Shown here: positions 34,205 through 41,102 of the stretch, piece after piece
Position numbering within the stretch: position 1 is the stretch's first letter
Layout: each line of letters starts with the position of its first letter
NCBI GenBank assembly: GCA_018662005.1
Contig: JABJHA010000006.1
Span: 1 to 46,967, forward strand
Direction of reading: 5' to 3'
DNA length: 46,967 nucleotides
Origin: Rhodospirillaceae bacterium
Lineage (GTDB): Bacteria; Pseudomonadota; Alphaproteobacteria; Rhodospirillales; JABHCV01
The notes under the pieces: model-generated
Seen by the model: only the letters and a program-made list of their open reading frames with translations
The model's database searches: none
What the model was told of the DNA's origin: nothing
Position numbers and translations under genes: made by a program

Positions 34205-34225
34205 AGCCCCACACACAGCCCCACA
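34205..34225 (+). repeat. Paired AGCCCCACA repeats near attL, possible integrase arm sites
   Basis: AGCCCCACA occurs at 34205-34213 and 34217-34225, a 12-bp period, 59 bp inside attL. A matching pair in the same orientation lies near the other end at 40328-40348. Paired short direct repeats flanking the core are the pattern of arm-type binding sites of tyrosine integrases. Confidence 0.5.
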
Positions 34226-34245
34226 TTAGTAGCGATCTTCTCCAA

Positions 34246-34704
34246 GCGCTGTGCACCAGTAGCTGCTTGGCTTCATATGCCTCGCCCTAGCTAGCTGTGA
34301 GTTCGACTCCCACTATTGGCGCTGCCGGTCCAGTTCCGCCTTTCTTTTCCAAACTTGACAGTGATGTAAGGAAAGGGAGACGGGGGGTACATGGACTGAG
34401 AAAACTACCCCTCCCCCTATTATGGTCTGCCTCTTTCATCACAGGGTGATTTTTAGGCCGTGTATAGTTTGGTGGTTGATGCTTGACGGGTTAGTTCTTC
34501 AAAGGGCGATAGCACGACGGATGTGGATGCGTAGTGGCAAAACCGGACATTCACTTCTGCTTACCCCCCTAATTGCAGACATTATTGAGTGATGCTGATA
34601 GAGTCCGGGTATAGCCAAGAAGAGACATTGGTTTGTCTTTCGACCATGGGGTTGGGTATTCCTATCGCGGTTAATTTAGATGCTGTTTGAAATGAGATAT
34701 AATA
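34246..34704. other. Gene-free left part of the element
   Basis: About 460 bp without a convincing gene. It holds a short palindrome ATCAC-AGG-GTGAT (34438-34450) and one dispersed repeat copy (34552-34583). GAGTTCGACTCCCAC near 34300 looks like a tRNA T-arm but no other tRNA parts fit. The stretch 34022-34131 before attL holds only an AT-rich hairpin, AAAATAC/GTATTTT (34052-34077), a weak candidate terminator for the NQR-like operon. Confidence 0.5.
34552..34583. repeat. Dispersed short palindromic repeat, copy 2
   Basis: A 32-bp unit starting CACTTCTGCTTACCCCCC and ending TTGCAGACATT. It aligns base for base with the copy at 35313-35344 apart from substitutions, and with the reverse complement of 23606-23636. 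The end and start are partly complementary, so a hairpin is possible. Confidence 0.65.
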
Positions 34705-35265
34705 TTGAAAATTGAACTTGCCGGGTTTGATCTCGATTTGATTGATCTTATCGAGTCCTGCGGTCATATTTTCGCAGGGTATTATGATCTCCGTGAATTT
34801 GGGGCAGGTTACCTAGGCGGAGACAAACAAGCTAACAATTCCGACAACCCTGTAATCCTCGGCTCGATGGTTCCGAAAATCAGGCGAAAACTCTTCCCGA
34901 TTTACGAGTCAAGATTAACCAACCTTGTATCCCCCCACGCCTACATTTCCAAGGCAGCAAAACTTGGCAACGGCATCACAATTCAACATCATTCTACAGT
35001 AATGAACGCCATCCTCGGAGACGGCGTCCAAATAAATATTGGTGCGACCGTACATCACGAGTGCATTATCGGTGATTTTGCGACGCTTGCACCTCAGGCA
35101 CTTATACTTGGAAGGGTCAAAGTCGAATGTGGGGCATACATCGGAGCCGGGGCGATCATACGAGATGAGTGCACAATAGGAGAGAATGCGTTCGTCGGTA
35201 TGGGGGCAGTTGTAGTGAAAGATGTTCTGCCCAACACGACAGTCATGGGTGTTCCAGCTTCTTAA
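34705..35265 (+). CDS. Hexapeptide-repeat acetyltransferase, NeuD/PglD-like
   Basis: 186 residues. The C-terminal two thirds form a left-handed beta-helix: VSPHAYISKAAKLGNGITIQHHSTVMNAILGDGVQINIGATVHHECIIGDFATLAPQALILG, ending GAVVVKDVLPNTTVMGVPAS. H (HHECIIGDF) is the likely catalytic His of the NeuD/PglD group, which O- or N-acetylates surface sugars. The N-terminal part (KIELAGFDLDLIDLIESCGHIFAGYYD) lacks the GAGG nucleotide-type turn of full NeuD. The only starts are TTG 34705 or later codons, with a poor ribosome-binding site, so the 5' end may be eroded. Base composition is AT-richer than the chromosome. Likely cargo that changes surface polysaccharide. Confidence 0.75.
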   Translation: MKIELAGFDLDLIDLIESCGHIFAGYYDLREFGAGYLGGDKQANNSDNPVILGSMVPKIRRKLFPIYESRLTNLVSPHAYISKAAKLGNGITIQHHSTVMNAILGDGVQINIGATVHHECIIGDFATLAPQALILGRVKVECGAYIGAGAIIRDECTIGENAFVGMGAVVVKDVLPNTTVMGVPAS

Positions 35266-35312
35266 CTATGTCCCTTGTGGGTCAAAACCGGCTGTCATGG
35301 CCACCCTGTTTT

Positions 35313-35344
35313 CACTTCCGCTTAGCCCCCAAATAACGGACATT
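35313..35344. repeat. Dispersed short palindromic repeat, copy 3
   Basis: A 32-bp unit starting CACTTCCGCTTAGCCCCC and ending ATAACGGACATT, 48 bp after the acetyltransferase stop. Together with copy 2 (34552-34583) it brackets the acetyltransferase gene in the same orientation. Confidence 0.65.
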
Positions 35345-35411
35345 GAGGCTTTTCCTCACCTATATGCCAACATCGCCATTGCGCGTCCAGCCTGCCCCTG
35401 TGTCCGGCCCG

Positions 35412-35750
35412 TCAGTCCCTTGAAGGGGGCAACCAAAAACGCCGACCATTCCCTGCATTTGAAAATATTCTAACCCTTTTGAAACCGAGTGCCGTCAGCA
35501 CGATGCCCAGATCGCCAGCCGATGGCATCGCGTTGTAGGTGCCTGTTAATTGAGCGCGGAGTGCCATGAGCGAGATCGGCTTGTCGCGCATGATCGGAGG
35601 CTGGGACAGCAGGTATTCTTGAACTTGCTGCTTGAGGGGGGTGGTTGAAACTATGCGCGGATCGGCAGGGGGACTTTTCGCTTGGGCTTTTTCTTCGCGC
35701 AGGCGGTTAGCATCAGCAGTGGCAAGTTTCAGATTTTCTATGTATCCCAT
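35412..35750 (-). CDS. Element-encoded hypothetical protein
   Basis: 112 residues, last gene of the leftward element operon. The N-terminal half is charged and helical (NLKLATADANRLREEKAQAKSPPADP). The C-terminal half, VQEYLLSQPPIMRDKPISLMALRAQL...AGDLGIVLTALGFKRVRIFSNAGNGRRFWLPP, looks like a winged helix ending with a basic wing. GAGGAG lies 7 nt before the ATG. It might help the primase-helicase at the origin, since the two genes are separated only by a 160-bp gap with a long inverted repeat. No family is recognised. Confidence 0.65.
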   Translation of the reverse strand: MGYIENLKLATADANRLREEKAQAKSPPADPRIVSTTPLKQQVQEYLLSQPPIMRDKPISLMALRAQLTGTYNAMPSAGDLGIVLTALGFKRVRIFSNAGNGRRFWLPPSRD

Positions 35751-35772
35751 TATAAAGCTCCTCTGGTGGCTG

Positions 35773-35901
35773 GGACTTTCGTCAGTTTTGGCAGTTCTTC
35801 ACAACATTTGAATTTTTAAAAACCTGTAAGGTTTGTTCTCTTACTTAACAAAAGAGAGAAATCGAACGTCTGTAGATCACTGCCAAAACCGACAAAAGTC
35901 C
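35773..35901. repeat. Long inverted repeat flanking an AT-rich gap, possible replication origin
   Basis: A 23-nt arm at 35773-35795 (GGACTTTCGTCAG then TTTTGGCAGT) is repeated inverted at 35879-35901 with two mismatches, 83 bp apart. Between them lies a smaller palindrome AAACCT-GTA-AGGTTT (35820-35834) in AT-rich DNA. It sits directly after the primase-helicase gene. Origin function or a Rep-binding site is inference from the layout. Confidence 0.5.
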
Positions 35902-35911
35902 ACCCAAGCCG

Positions 35912-38314
35912 TTATCCCTGTACCTTTGGGTTTATGGTGTAAACTGTCGTTGGGCGGCCAGCGCTCTTCTTGTCTTCTCCAACTATCCAGTTGGCATCGA
36001 CTAACCACTCCATCGCAGCCCGTACATCATCGTCTTTGGTAAGGTTCTGCCACCCCTTCCGCTTAAAATGCCGGACAGTGAAACCAGACTTAAGTGCACC
36101 CTTTGTGATTTTATCTGCCAGTGCTTTGGCAGACAGTGCGGCAGAATTATCGGCGGCTCCATATGCTCGCTTGGCGTGACGAGCAAGATACTGTGCCCAT
36201 GCAACAGCCTTCTTGGTGGCGTCAAGATTAACTGGGCCATATCCACCATCAACAAGGTGGATGACCAACGCCAGCGCAGCGATCATTGATGGGTACTTGG
36301 AAAAATGCGCTTCCAAAGTTGAGTTTAAAGCGCCAGAACGCACTGGTATCTCAAACCATTTACGCGCCTCGTTGTAGTGCGCTTGCGCTTGTGTATCGAA
36401 CTTCAAGTAGGCCACATCCCCAAATATTTCAGTCTTTGCGTTAACGTCAGCAGGCGTAAGGTCGCGCAACCGGGTGAAGGCGGCCAAAACATCGTCAAAT
36501 GCTTTTTGGTCGTGGCGGCGGTCAACGTCAACCCAATCAGGAGACACATCAGGCCACACCAGAAGCTGAAACCGTTGCATTAGCCCATCATCACCATTCC
36601 CACCACGGGTGGCTTGACGGACATAATTTTGCAGCTTACCCGGCTGCATACCGCCGAGAACACACACAGACAAGCGTGGAATGACAAAACTGCCCCGACC
36701 AATGCGATCAACCCGGTAAGGCTGGTTTCCGTTCCAAGCAGTGAGATAAAATGCCCGAGCACCTTCCTGGCTCGTTGCATCCAGTCCCTCTAGCAAGCCG
36801 ACCAATTCATCCCTAACGACTGCCACACCTCTAGGCGAGCCACGGAGAATTTCACTAAGTTTTTGTACTGTCGTGTCGTTCGTCATTAACCGTTCTGGCT
36901 GAGGCTCTTCCGGCGGCAAGGATAGAGAAGGAACAGTCCCGGTTTTAGCGGCTTGGGTTTGAGCCTTCTTTAACAAAGCATCGTGCAGCAACTTGTCGGA
37001 CTGATGTTTTTGCAGCCGTTGGGTATGCGCATCTGCCAACTTCGTTTCGATCTCTAGCAGAGGGAAAAGCGCCTTATTCATGCATGGACTTTTTTTCGTT
37101 CCGGGACGACCAACGATCGCGCCCCACAGCACAGGGGGGACCTTCCAACTCAAGTCTTTCGCCTTTGGGGCGATGGCCCATTGATTGCCCAGCGTAGCGG
37201 CTGCACCGACCATAAGTGGGACCGCTATAAATTCCGGTGGGGATTGCATAAGTTCAGAAGCATCTACCACATACGGCTTGAGCACATTGGGTAGAATGTC
37301 GACGTCGAACTTGGGGACTACCGATAATGCGGCCTTGATTTCTTTCGGTTCGGGCCAGTCGTCGGGGGAAAGGTTACCTACAGGGGAGCTTGCTTGTTTT
37401 TCATAACGGCTGACGATGTCTAGCACCTCATCATCATCGAGAGGCGGGCTACAGCGGGAGCGATTAAAATCGAGAGCCATGTCGGGAATTAGGTCCTCAG
37501 GCACTCCACGGCCACGGAGATGGCCAACATGGGCCAAAATGCCACTGTTTCTGTCACCTTCGTCAACACGATCAGGAAGATCGTAACCTCCAATGCCCCC
37601 GCCCATGGCAGCGAGCAATTCTGCACTTCTTGCTGACATCTCCCTTGGTGGAGCTGTGCGCAGAAGCCCATCCCCATCGACAGTACTACCACCGAATTGA
37701 ATAGCCGTTTTACGCCGCTGCGAAATATTCAGAAGAGTATCTACTTCTACCGCTTTACCTTGAAAGCTAAAGGTCTTGGTGCCTACTACCGGCGTATAGA
37801 TAGGCTGCTCACCCCGATATACCGAGGAGTCGAATTTGACCCAGCCAGGACCGACGCTTAACTCAATTTCCGCTTCAAGCGTTTCAGATACTTTTTCGCA
37901 CTCGTCCCGTGACATTGGGCGGCTGACAAGCAGGATTACACGAGCGCGGGGTTTTTCTTCGGTGTGGGTCGCCGTCGTATAGCAAAAACCCCTATAACGC
38001 TGCATAAACACCCTGACTGCGTCAAAGGTTTCAGGCGAAGAAAAGCCATCAAAATCGAAAGCTAAAAACTGACGCGACAATGCGTAATTCTTCAAACGCC
38101 AGGTTGCTTCGCCCGGATATTTCTCAGGGTTTTGATAATGAATACCGCATTGAAGGGGTGAACAGATGAATGACAGGCCCTTCTCCGGCGACAGGTCAGA
38201 GATGACCGCCTTTTCAAATTCATCGAAGCTATTGGATGAGCGTTGCTCCGGACAATTGTCGAACCTGCTGACACCGCGGGAAAAACGCATGGGTGCGAGT
38301 GTTGGATTACTCAT
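35912..38314 (-). CDS. DUF3987 primase-helicase type replication protein
   Basis: About 800 residues. The N-terminal third resembles an archaeo-eukaryotic primase/prim-pol domain (SRQFLAFDFDGFSSPETFDAV, CYTTATHTEEKPRARVILLVSRP). A middle segment (VGHLRGRGVPEDLIPDMALDFNRSRCSPPLDDDEVLDIV) looks like the primase C-terminal domain. The C-terminal DUF3987 ATPase has the Walker-A-like GRPGTKKSPCMNK and VVRDELVGLLEGLDA as Walker B. It should prime and unwind the element's DNA. GGGAGG five nt before ATG 38314 fixes the start; the upstream gene overlaps by 8 nt. Confidence 0.85.
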   Translation of the reverse strand: MSNPTLAPMRFSRGVSRFDNCPEQRSSNSFDEFEKAVISDLSPEKGLSFICSPLQCGIHYQNPEKYPGEATWRLKNYALSRQFLAFDFDGFSSPETFDAVRVFMQRYRGFCYTTATHTEEKPRARVILLVSRPMSRDECEKVSETLEAEIELSVGPGWVKFDSSVYRGEQPIYTPVVGTKTFSFQGKAVEVDTLLNISQRRKTAIQFGGSTVDGDGLLRTAPPREMSARSAELLAAMGGGIGGYDLPDRVDEGDRNSGILAHVGHLRGRGVPEDLIPDMALDFNRSRCSPPLDDDEVLDIVSRYEKQASSPVGNLSPDDWPEPKEIKAALSVVPKFDVDILPNVLKPYVVDASELMQSPPEFIAVPLMVGAAATLGNQWAIAPKAKDLSWKVPPVLWGAIVGRPGTKKSPCMNKALFPLLEIETKLADAHTQRLQKHQSDKLLHDALLKKAQTQAAKTGTVPSLSLPPEEPQPERLMTNDTTVQKLSEILRGSPRGVAVVRDELVGLLEGLDATSQEGARAFYLTAWNGNQPYRVDRIGRGSFVIPRLSVCVLGGMQPGKLQNYVRQATRGGNGDDGLMQRFQLLVWPDVSPDWVDVDRRHDQKAFDDVLAAFTRLRDLTPADVNAKTEIFGDVAYLKFDTQAQAHYNEARKWFEIPVRSGALNSTLEAHFSKYPSMIAALALVIHLVDGGYGPVNLDATKKAVAWAQYLARHAKRAYGAADNSAALSAKALADKITKGALKSGFTVRHFKRKGWQNLTKDDDVRAAMEWLVDANWIVGEDKKSAGRPTTVYTINPKVQG

Positions 38315-38639
38315 TGTCGCCTCCCATGAAAGGTGTTGAGCGCTGCATCTGAATTGACATTTTGCACATTGCAAGGGAGCACTCTGCATGTGCGGTCATC
38401 GCTCCTAAGGGGATGCCAGACATCTTTGAGGCTTCTTTTATCGCCTGCTTTAGAGGCTTTTTACTTCCTTTGCTTTGGGCAGCGATGGCCGCTGCTCCTG
38501 AAATGAGTAGTCCCGCCATCATCCCATCTGGGGATTGGAACTTGTCCATATGCGGTGCCATTTTGCTTTCGGCACGTTTCATTAAACGGGTAATCTTTTT
38601 TGAACCCGATTGGGGGGTGCTTGAATTGAATACAGACAT
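38307..38639 (-). CDS. Element-encoded hypothetical protein
   Basis: 110 residues, basic at the N-terminus (STPQSGSKKITRLMKRAESKM), with a small hydrophobic stretch (GMMAGLLISGAAAIAAQS, about 39-56) and a Met/Cys-rich C-terminus (GAMTAHAECSLAMCKMSIQMQRS). It sits between alpA and the primase-helicase. Its ATG overlaps the alpA stop by one base (TAATG) and its stop overlaps the next start by 8 nt, so the three are coupled. No family is recognised. Confidence 0.65.
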   Translation of the reverse strand: MSVFNSSTPQSGSKKITRLMKRAESKMAPHMDKFQSPDGMMAGLLISGAAAIAAQSKGSKKPLKQAIKEASKMSGIPLGAMTAHAECSLAMCKMSIQMQRSTPFMGGDNE

Positions 38640-38881
38640 TACGCGTCCCCTTTCAGGTACAGCCGCACGTCGCCCACATACCAGCGAGTAGCGTTAGGAC
38701 CTACCTTGTGGGGTTTTGCTAAGCGACCATGATTTACGTCGCGCCAGATGCTGGCCCGACTGCGCCGCGCAAGAAAACTTATCTCTGAGACTTCGGTTAG
38801 AGCGCCGTCAGGCAGATCATCGAACCCACAGATGCGGTCTGTGGCTGTTTGTTTTGTGGGGGAATTGGTGATTTCGATCAT
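38639..38881 (-). CDS. AlpA/excisionase-type DNA-binding protein
   Basis: 80 residues with one winged helix: ALTEVSEISFLARRSRASIWRDVNHGRLAKPHKVGPNATRWYVGDVRLYLKGDA, the AlpA pattern (helix-turn-helix, then RW-x-xxDV/L-x-xYL). AlpA proteins of P4-type elements switch on integrase or excision. TTAGGAGG precedes the ATG at 38881, but the leader can pair with it (see the leader entry). First gene of the element's replication operon. Confidence 0.85.
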   Translation of the reverse strand: MIEITNSPTKQTATDRICGFDDLPDGALTEVSEISFLARRSRASIWRDVNHGRLAKPHKVGPNATRWYVGDVRLYLKGDA

Positions 38882-38886
38882 GAGAA

Positions 38887-38969
38887 CCTCCTAAGTTTCT
38901 GGTTACGCTTTGGTCTTGCTTCGGACCTATTTCTCCTTAAAAGAAGAAACGCGTAACCTCATTAGGAGG
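38887..38969 (-). promoter_or_regulatory. Structured alpA leader that can mask the ribosome-binding site
   Basis: In the alpA mRNA the leader CCTCCTAA (38969-38962) is the exact complement of the ribosome-binding site TTAGGAGG (38894-38887). Inside, GGTTACGC (38958-38951) pairs with GCGTAACC (38908-38901), and the 42-nt loop has further short stems. A mini reading frame, MRLRVSSFKEK, begins within the 5' arm. The structure would hold AlpA translation low until opened. Confidence 0.5.
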
Positions 38970-38981
38970 CGACTAAGTACT

Positions 38982-39009
38982 TATGTATCACCCCGACCCA
39001 CCCCGTCAA
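38982..39009 (-). promoter_or_regulatory. Candidate promoter of the alpA-replication operon
   Basis: TTGACG (39009-39004) and TACATA (38987-38982) are 16 nt apart on the minus strand. The -35 is good and the -10 poor. The predicted start near 38975 is just before the structured leader. The 24-bp palindrome lies just upstream of the -35, where an activator could sit. Confidence 0.4.
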
Positions 39010-39018
39010 GAGGCGGCA

Positions 39019-39042
39019 AGTTCTACAACATGTTGTAGAACT
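39019..39042. promoter_or_regulatory. Perfect 24-bp palindrome, operator copy 1
   Basis: Half-site AGTTCTACAACA followed by its exact reverse complement. It lies between the integrase stop and the alpA promoter. A second copy with 20 of 24 matching bases lies upstream of the integrase gene at 40400-40423, so one element-encoded factor may control both transcription units. Confidence 0.7.
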
Positions 39043-39070
39043 AAGTATTTGTTTTTAAACAAAAGAAAAA

Positions 39071-40324
39071 TTATTTTCTTTTTGCCGACATAGCAACAAC
39101 GTTAGTTTGCTCAACTTCTAGCCCGCCGACAAACAACGCCCACGCTTCCATCATTCCCCGACGCTGCTCCAGCAGATCGGTTCTATGGTAAGCCGCTTCG
39201 GTTTGGTTCCTAACGGTGTGGGCCAAGGCTCTCTCGGCAAGATCACGGCTGTATCCATTTTCTGATGCCCAGTCCCTAAAACTGGACCTAAACCCATGCG
39301 CTGTGGCCGTCCGCCCCGGATCACTGCTTTCAACATTCTTGTCCCGAAGAAACTTGGTCAGGATCATGTCACTCGGCACGCCCCCAGTTGGAGAGGGAAA
39401 CACCAGCGTTGTGTGAGCGGCGGCATCCTTCTGGGCTTTTAGTATTTCAGTAGCCCTACCTGATAATGGCACACGATGCTCTTTATTCGCCTTCATACGC
39501 TCCGCTGGCACCGTCCACACACAATCGGTCAGATCGACCTCCGCCCACGTCATAGCTCGGGTCTCGCCTGATCTGGCAGCGGTCAAGATCAAGAACTCCA
39601 GCATTTTTTTGCTTACATTCGACGTGCCTATCCGCAGATGATCCTCAATAAACTTCGGGACATCTCCCCAAGCCATCGCTGGTTGATGTTTAACGCGTTC
39701 TTGAGCACTCGGCTGTTTGGGCAGCAGCTTACCTACAACGCCTACAGGGTTACCTGCAATTAAGTCCTGAGCGGCACACCAGTCCATGACAGTACTGCAC
39801 CGTTGCCTAACCCTTGAGGCTGTCTCTGGCTTGTCTAGCCATATAGGCCGCAGTGCATCAGCGAAGTCCCTCGCCTTGAGGCTATCAATTTTGCGGCCAC
39901 CTATATGGGGAAATACATATGTCTCCAAAGTAGTGATCCACTGCGCAGCGTGTTTTGGGTTTCTCCAGCCAGATTTATTGTCATCGTGGCATTGCCTCGC
40001 TGCCTTCTCAAATGTAAGCGCATTTACTTCACGTTTTCGATCAAGCCCTGCTGCCCTCCTCGCATCAATAGGATCAATGCCATTGCGGATCGACTCACGC
40101 GCCGAAGCTGCTACCTTACGAGCCTCTAAAATGCTGACTTCAGGGTAAACGCCGAAGCCCATATCACGACGCTTGTTTGTTTCCGGAGAGACAAACCGCA
40201 TCATCCACTTGCCTTGCCCCTTCTCTTTACCCGGATGGAACCGCAGTCCTGAGACAGTGCCATCTGCTATTGGCTTGTCGTCGGGCTTGATGTTGTCTGC
40301 CTGAAGTTTAGATAGATTGGCCAT
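39071..40324 (-). CDS. int: Tyrosine-type site-specific integrase, P4-like
   Basis: 417 residues. An N-terminal DUF4102-like arm-binding domain (about 1-90: GTVSGLRFHPGKEKGQGKWMMRFVSPETNKRRDMGFGVYP) is followed by a core-binding domain (about 100-190) and a catalytic domain with Arg in LTAARSGETRAMTW, HGFRSSFRDWA (H-x-x-R), a third His in ALAHTV and Tyr in EAAYHRTD. All catalytic residues are present. ATG 40324 is chosen over an upstream opening because GGGGCTG precedes it and family proteins begin here (MANLSKLQADNIKP). It lies next to tRNA-Ser, its attachment site. Confidence 0.93.
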   Translation of the reverse strand: MANLSKLQADNIKPDDKPIADGTVSGLRFHPGKEKGQGKWMMRFVSPETNKRRDMGFGVYPEVSILEARKVAASARESIRNGIDPIDARRAAGLDRKREVNALTFEKAARQCHDDNKSGWRNPKHAAQWITTLETYVFPHIGGRKIDSLKARDFADALRPIWLDKPETASRVRQRCSTVMDWCAAQDLIAGNPVGVVGKLLPKQPSAQERVKHQPAMAWGDVPKFIEDHLRIGTSNVSKKMLEFLILTAARSGETRAMTWAEVDLTDCVWTVPAERMKANKEHRVPLSGRATEILKAQKDAAAHTTLVFPSPTGGVPSDMILTKFLRDKNVESSDPGRTATAHGFRSSFRDWASENGYSRDLAERALAHTVRNQTEAAYHRTDLLEQRRGMMEAWALFVGGLEVEQTNVVAMSAKRK

Positions 40325-40327
40325 ATC

Positions 40328-40348
40328 AGCCCCACACTCCGCCCCACA
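40328..40348 (+). repeat. Paired AGCCCCACA-like repeats at the integrase start, possible arm sites
   Basis: AGCCCCACA (40328-40336) and CGCCCCACA (40340-40348), 12-bp period, matching the pair at 34205-34225 in sequence, spacing and orientation. They overlap the ribosome-binding region of the integrase, so bound integrase could limit its own expression. Confidence 0.5.
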
Positions 40349-40399
40349 TTTATTATGAGCTTCAATGATACGCCATGAGACGGCACAATACAAACTTGT

Positions 40400-40423
40400 T
40401 GTTTTACAACATGTTGCAGAACG
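40400..40423. promoter_or_regulatory. Operator copy 2 upstream of the integrase
   Basis: Matches the perfect palindrome at 39019-39042 in 20 of 24 positions and keeps the central ACAACATGTTG intact. It lies 76 bp upstream of the integrase ATG, in the promoter region, and 36 bp from the tRNA-Ser 3' end. Confidence 0.6.
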
Positions 40424-40458
40424 TATGATTTGATAATTGGCTGATTATAAGGGGGTGG

Positions 40459-40548
40459 TGGCGGAGGGAGAGGGATTCGAACCCTCGATACGGTTTCCCG
40501 CATACACGCTTTCCAAGCGTGCGCCTTCAGCCACTCGGCCACCCCTCC
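40459..40548 (-). tRNA. tRNA-Ser, anticodon GGA; integration target
   Basis: A 90-nt class II tRNA. The acceptor is GGAGGGG pairing with TCCCTCC, discriminator G and encoded CCA; anticodon stem CACGC/GCGTG with loop TTGGAAA; long variable arm; T-arm GAGGG-TTCGAAT-CCCTC. Its last 14 bases (40459-40472) are duplicated at 34132-34145, showing use as an attachment site while the gene stays intact. Confidence 0.96.
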
Positions 40549-40637
40549 ACAGGGTTTTCCTGGACGCGCAAAATAAAAGTCCAAGGCGGCGCAAATTAAC
40601 CGAGGCACGAGGCCGACGCAACGGCTATTATGCCGCC

Positions 40638-41102
40638 ATGCGCATGTTCTTTTATATCGGCCTGATTTTGCTGGGCCTGGGCTTCTTTGCAGCGGCCACC
40701 GAAAATGCCTCGCACGCTTTGCCTGGCATCCCGCGCTCGTTCGTCGTACCCGCCCATGACCTGTGGTACGCGCTTTCGCCTGAAACCTTTCTTGTTGCCG
40801 AAATCAGGATCCAGCGACTGTTCGGGGACTGGATATGGGACCTGGTGATCCTGACGATCTTGAAACTTCCGGCCTGGCTTCTTGTTGGTGGTCCGGGTGC
40901 CGCCCTGATGTTTTTCAGCCCCAACCGTAGCCCCCATAGCCGCGAGGAAATAGCCCAGGTTAACGAGTCCTACGCCCTGTATGATGAACTGACCAAGCGG
41001 GCGATGGAGGAAAATCCACCCGGCGAAGAACACGGCCCCCGCGATATTTTGCCCGAAAACCCCATCGATGATGATGAGATCATCAATGACAACAAGCCCT
41101 AA
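40638..41102 (+). CDS. Hypothetical membrane protein
   Basis: About 154 residues with an N-terminal helix ([24 protein letters not shown]), a central extracytoplasmic stretch ([29 protein letters not shown]), a second helix ([28 protein letters not shown]) and an acidic cytoplasmic tail. The open frame begins upstream but that part only translates tRNA-Ser in reverse; ATG 40638 or 40644 is the likely start. It resembles small alphaproteobacterial membrane proteins of unknown role. It ends tail to tail with lepA, overlapping by 4 bp. Confidence 0.7.
   Translation: MRMFFYIGLILLGLGFFAAATENASHALPGIPRSFVVPAHDLWYALSPETFLVAEIRIQRLFGDWIWDLVILTILKLPAWLLVGGPGAALMFFSPNRSPHSREEIAQVNESYALYDELTKRAMEENPPGEEHGPRDILPENPIDDDEIINDNKP

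Larger units (their letters stand above)
34132..40472. mobile_element. Integrative satellite-like element, 6.3 kb, in tRNA-Ser(GGA)
   Basis: Bounded by 14-bp direct repeats, one being the 3' end of tRNA-Ser. The integrase gene lies next to the tRNA and reads away from it, the usual plan for P4-type elements. Contents in minus direction: tyrosine integrase, AlpA-like regulator, small unknown, DUF3987 primase-helicase, small unknown; plus one rightward acetyltransferase as likely cargo. There are no capsid, tail, terminase or lysis genes, so it looks like a phage satellite or a decayed prophage core. Codon and base use in the far (34.2-35.3 kb) part is more AT-rich than the chromosome around it. 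Confidence 0.85.

Noticed and set aside
34024-34245. 73-residue open frame on the minus strand across the left att site
   Set aside because: It crosses the element boundary and the arm-type repeats, has no ribosome-binding site or family likeness.
34290-34335. tRNA-like T-arm in the left part of the element
   Set aside because: Only a GAGTTCGACTCCCAC-like piece is present; no acceptor, D-arm or anticodon arm could be fitted.
40437-40637. Open frame upstream of the membrane-protein gene reading GEGFEPSI
   Set aside because: It is tRNA-Ser translated in reverse, a common artefact; the true start is ATG 40638 or 40644.
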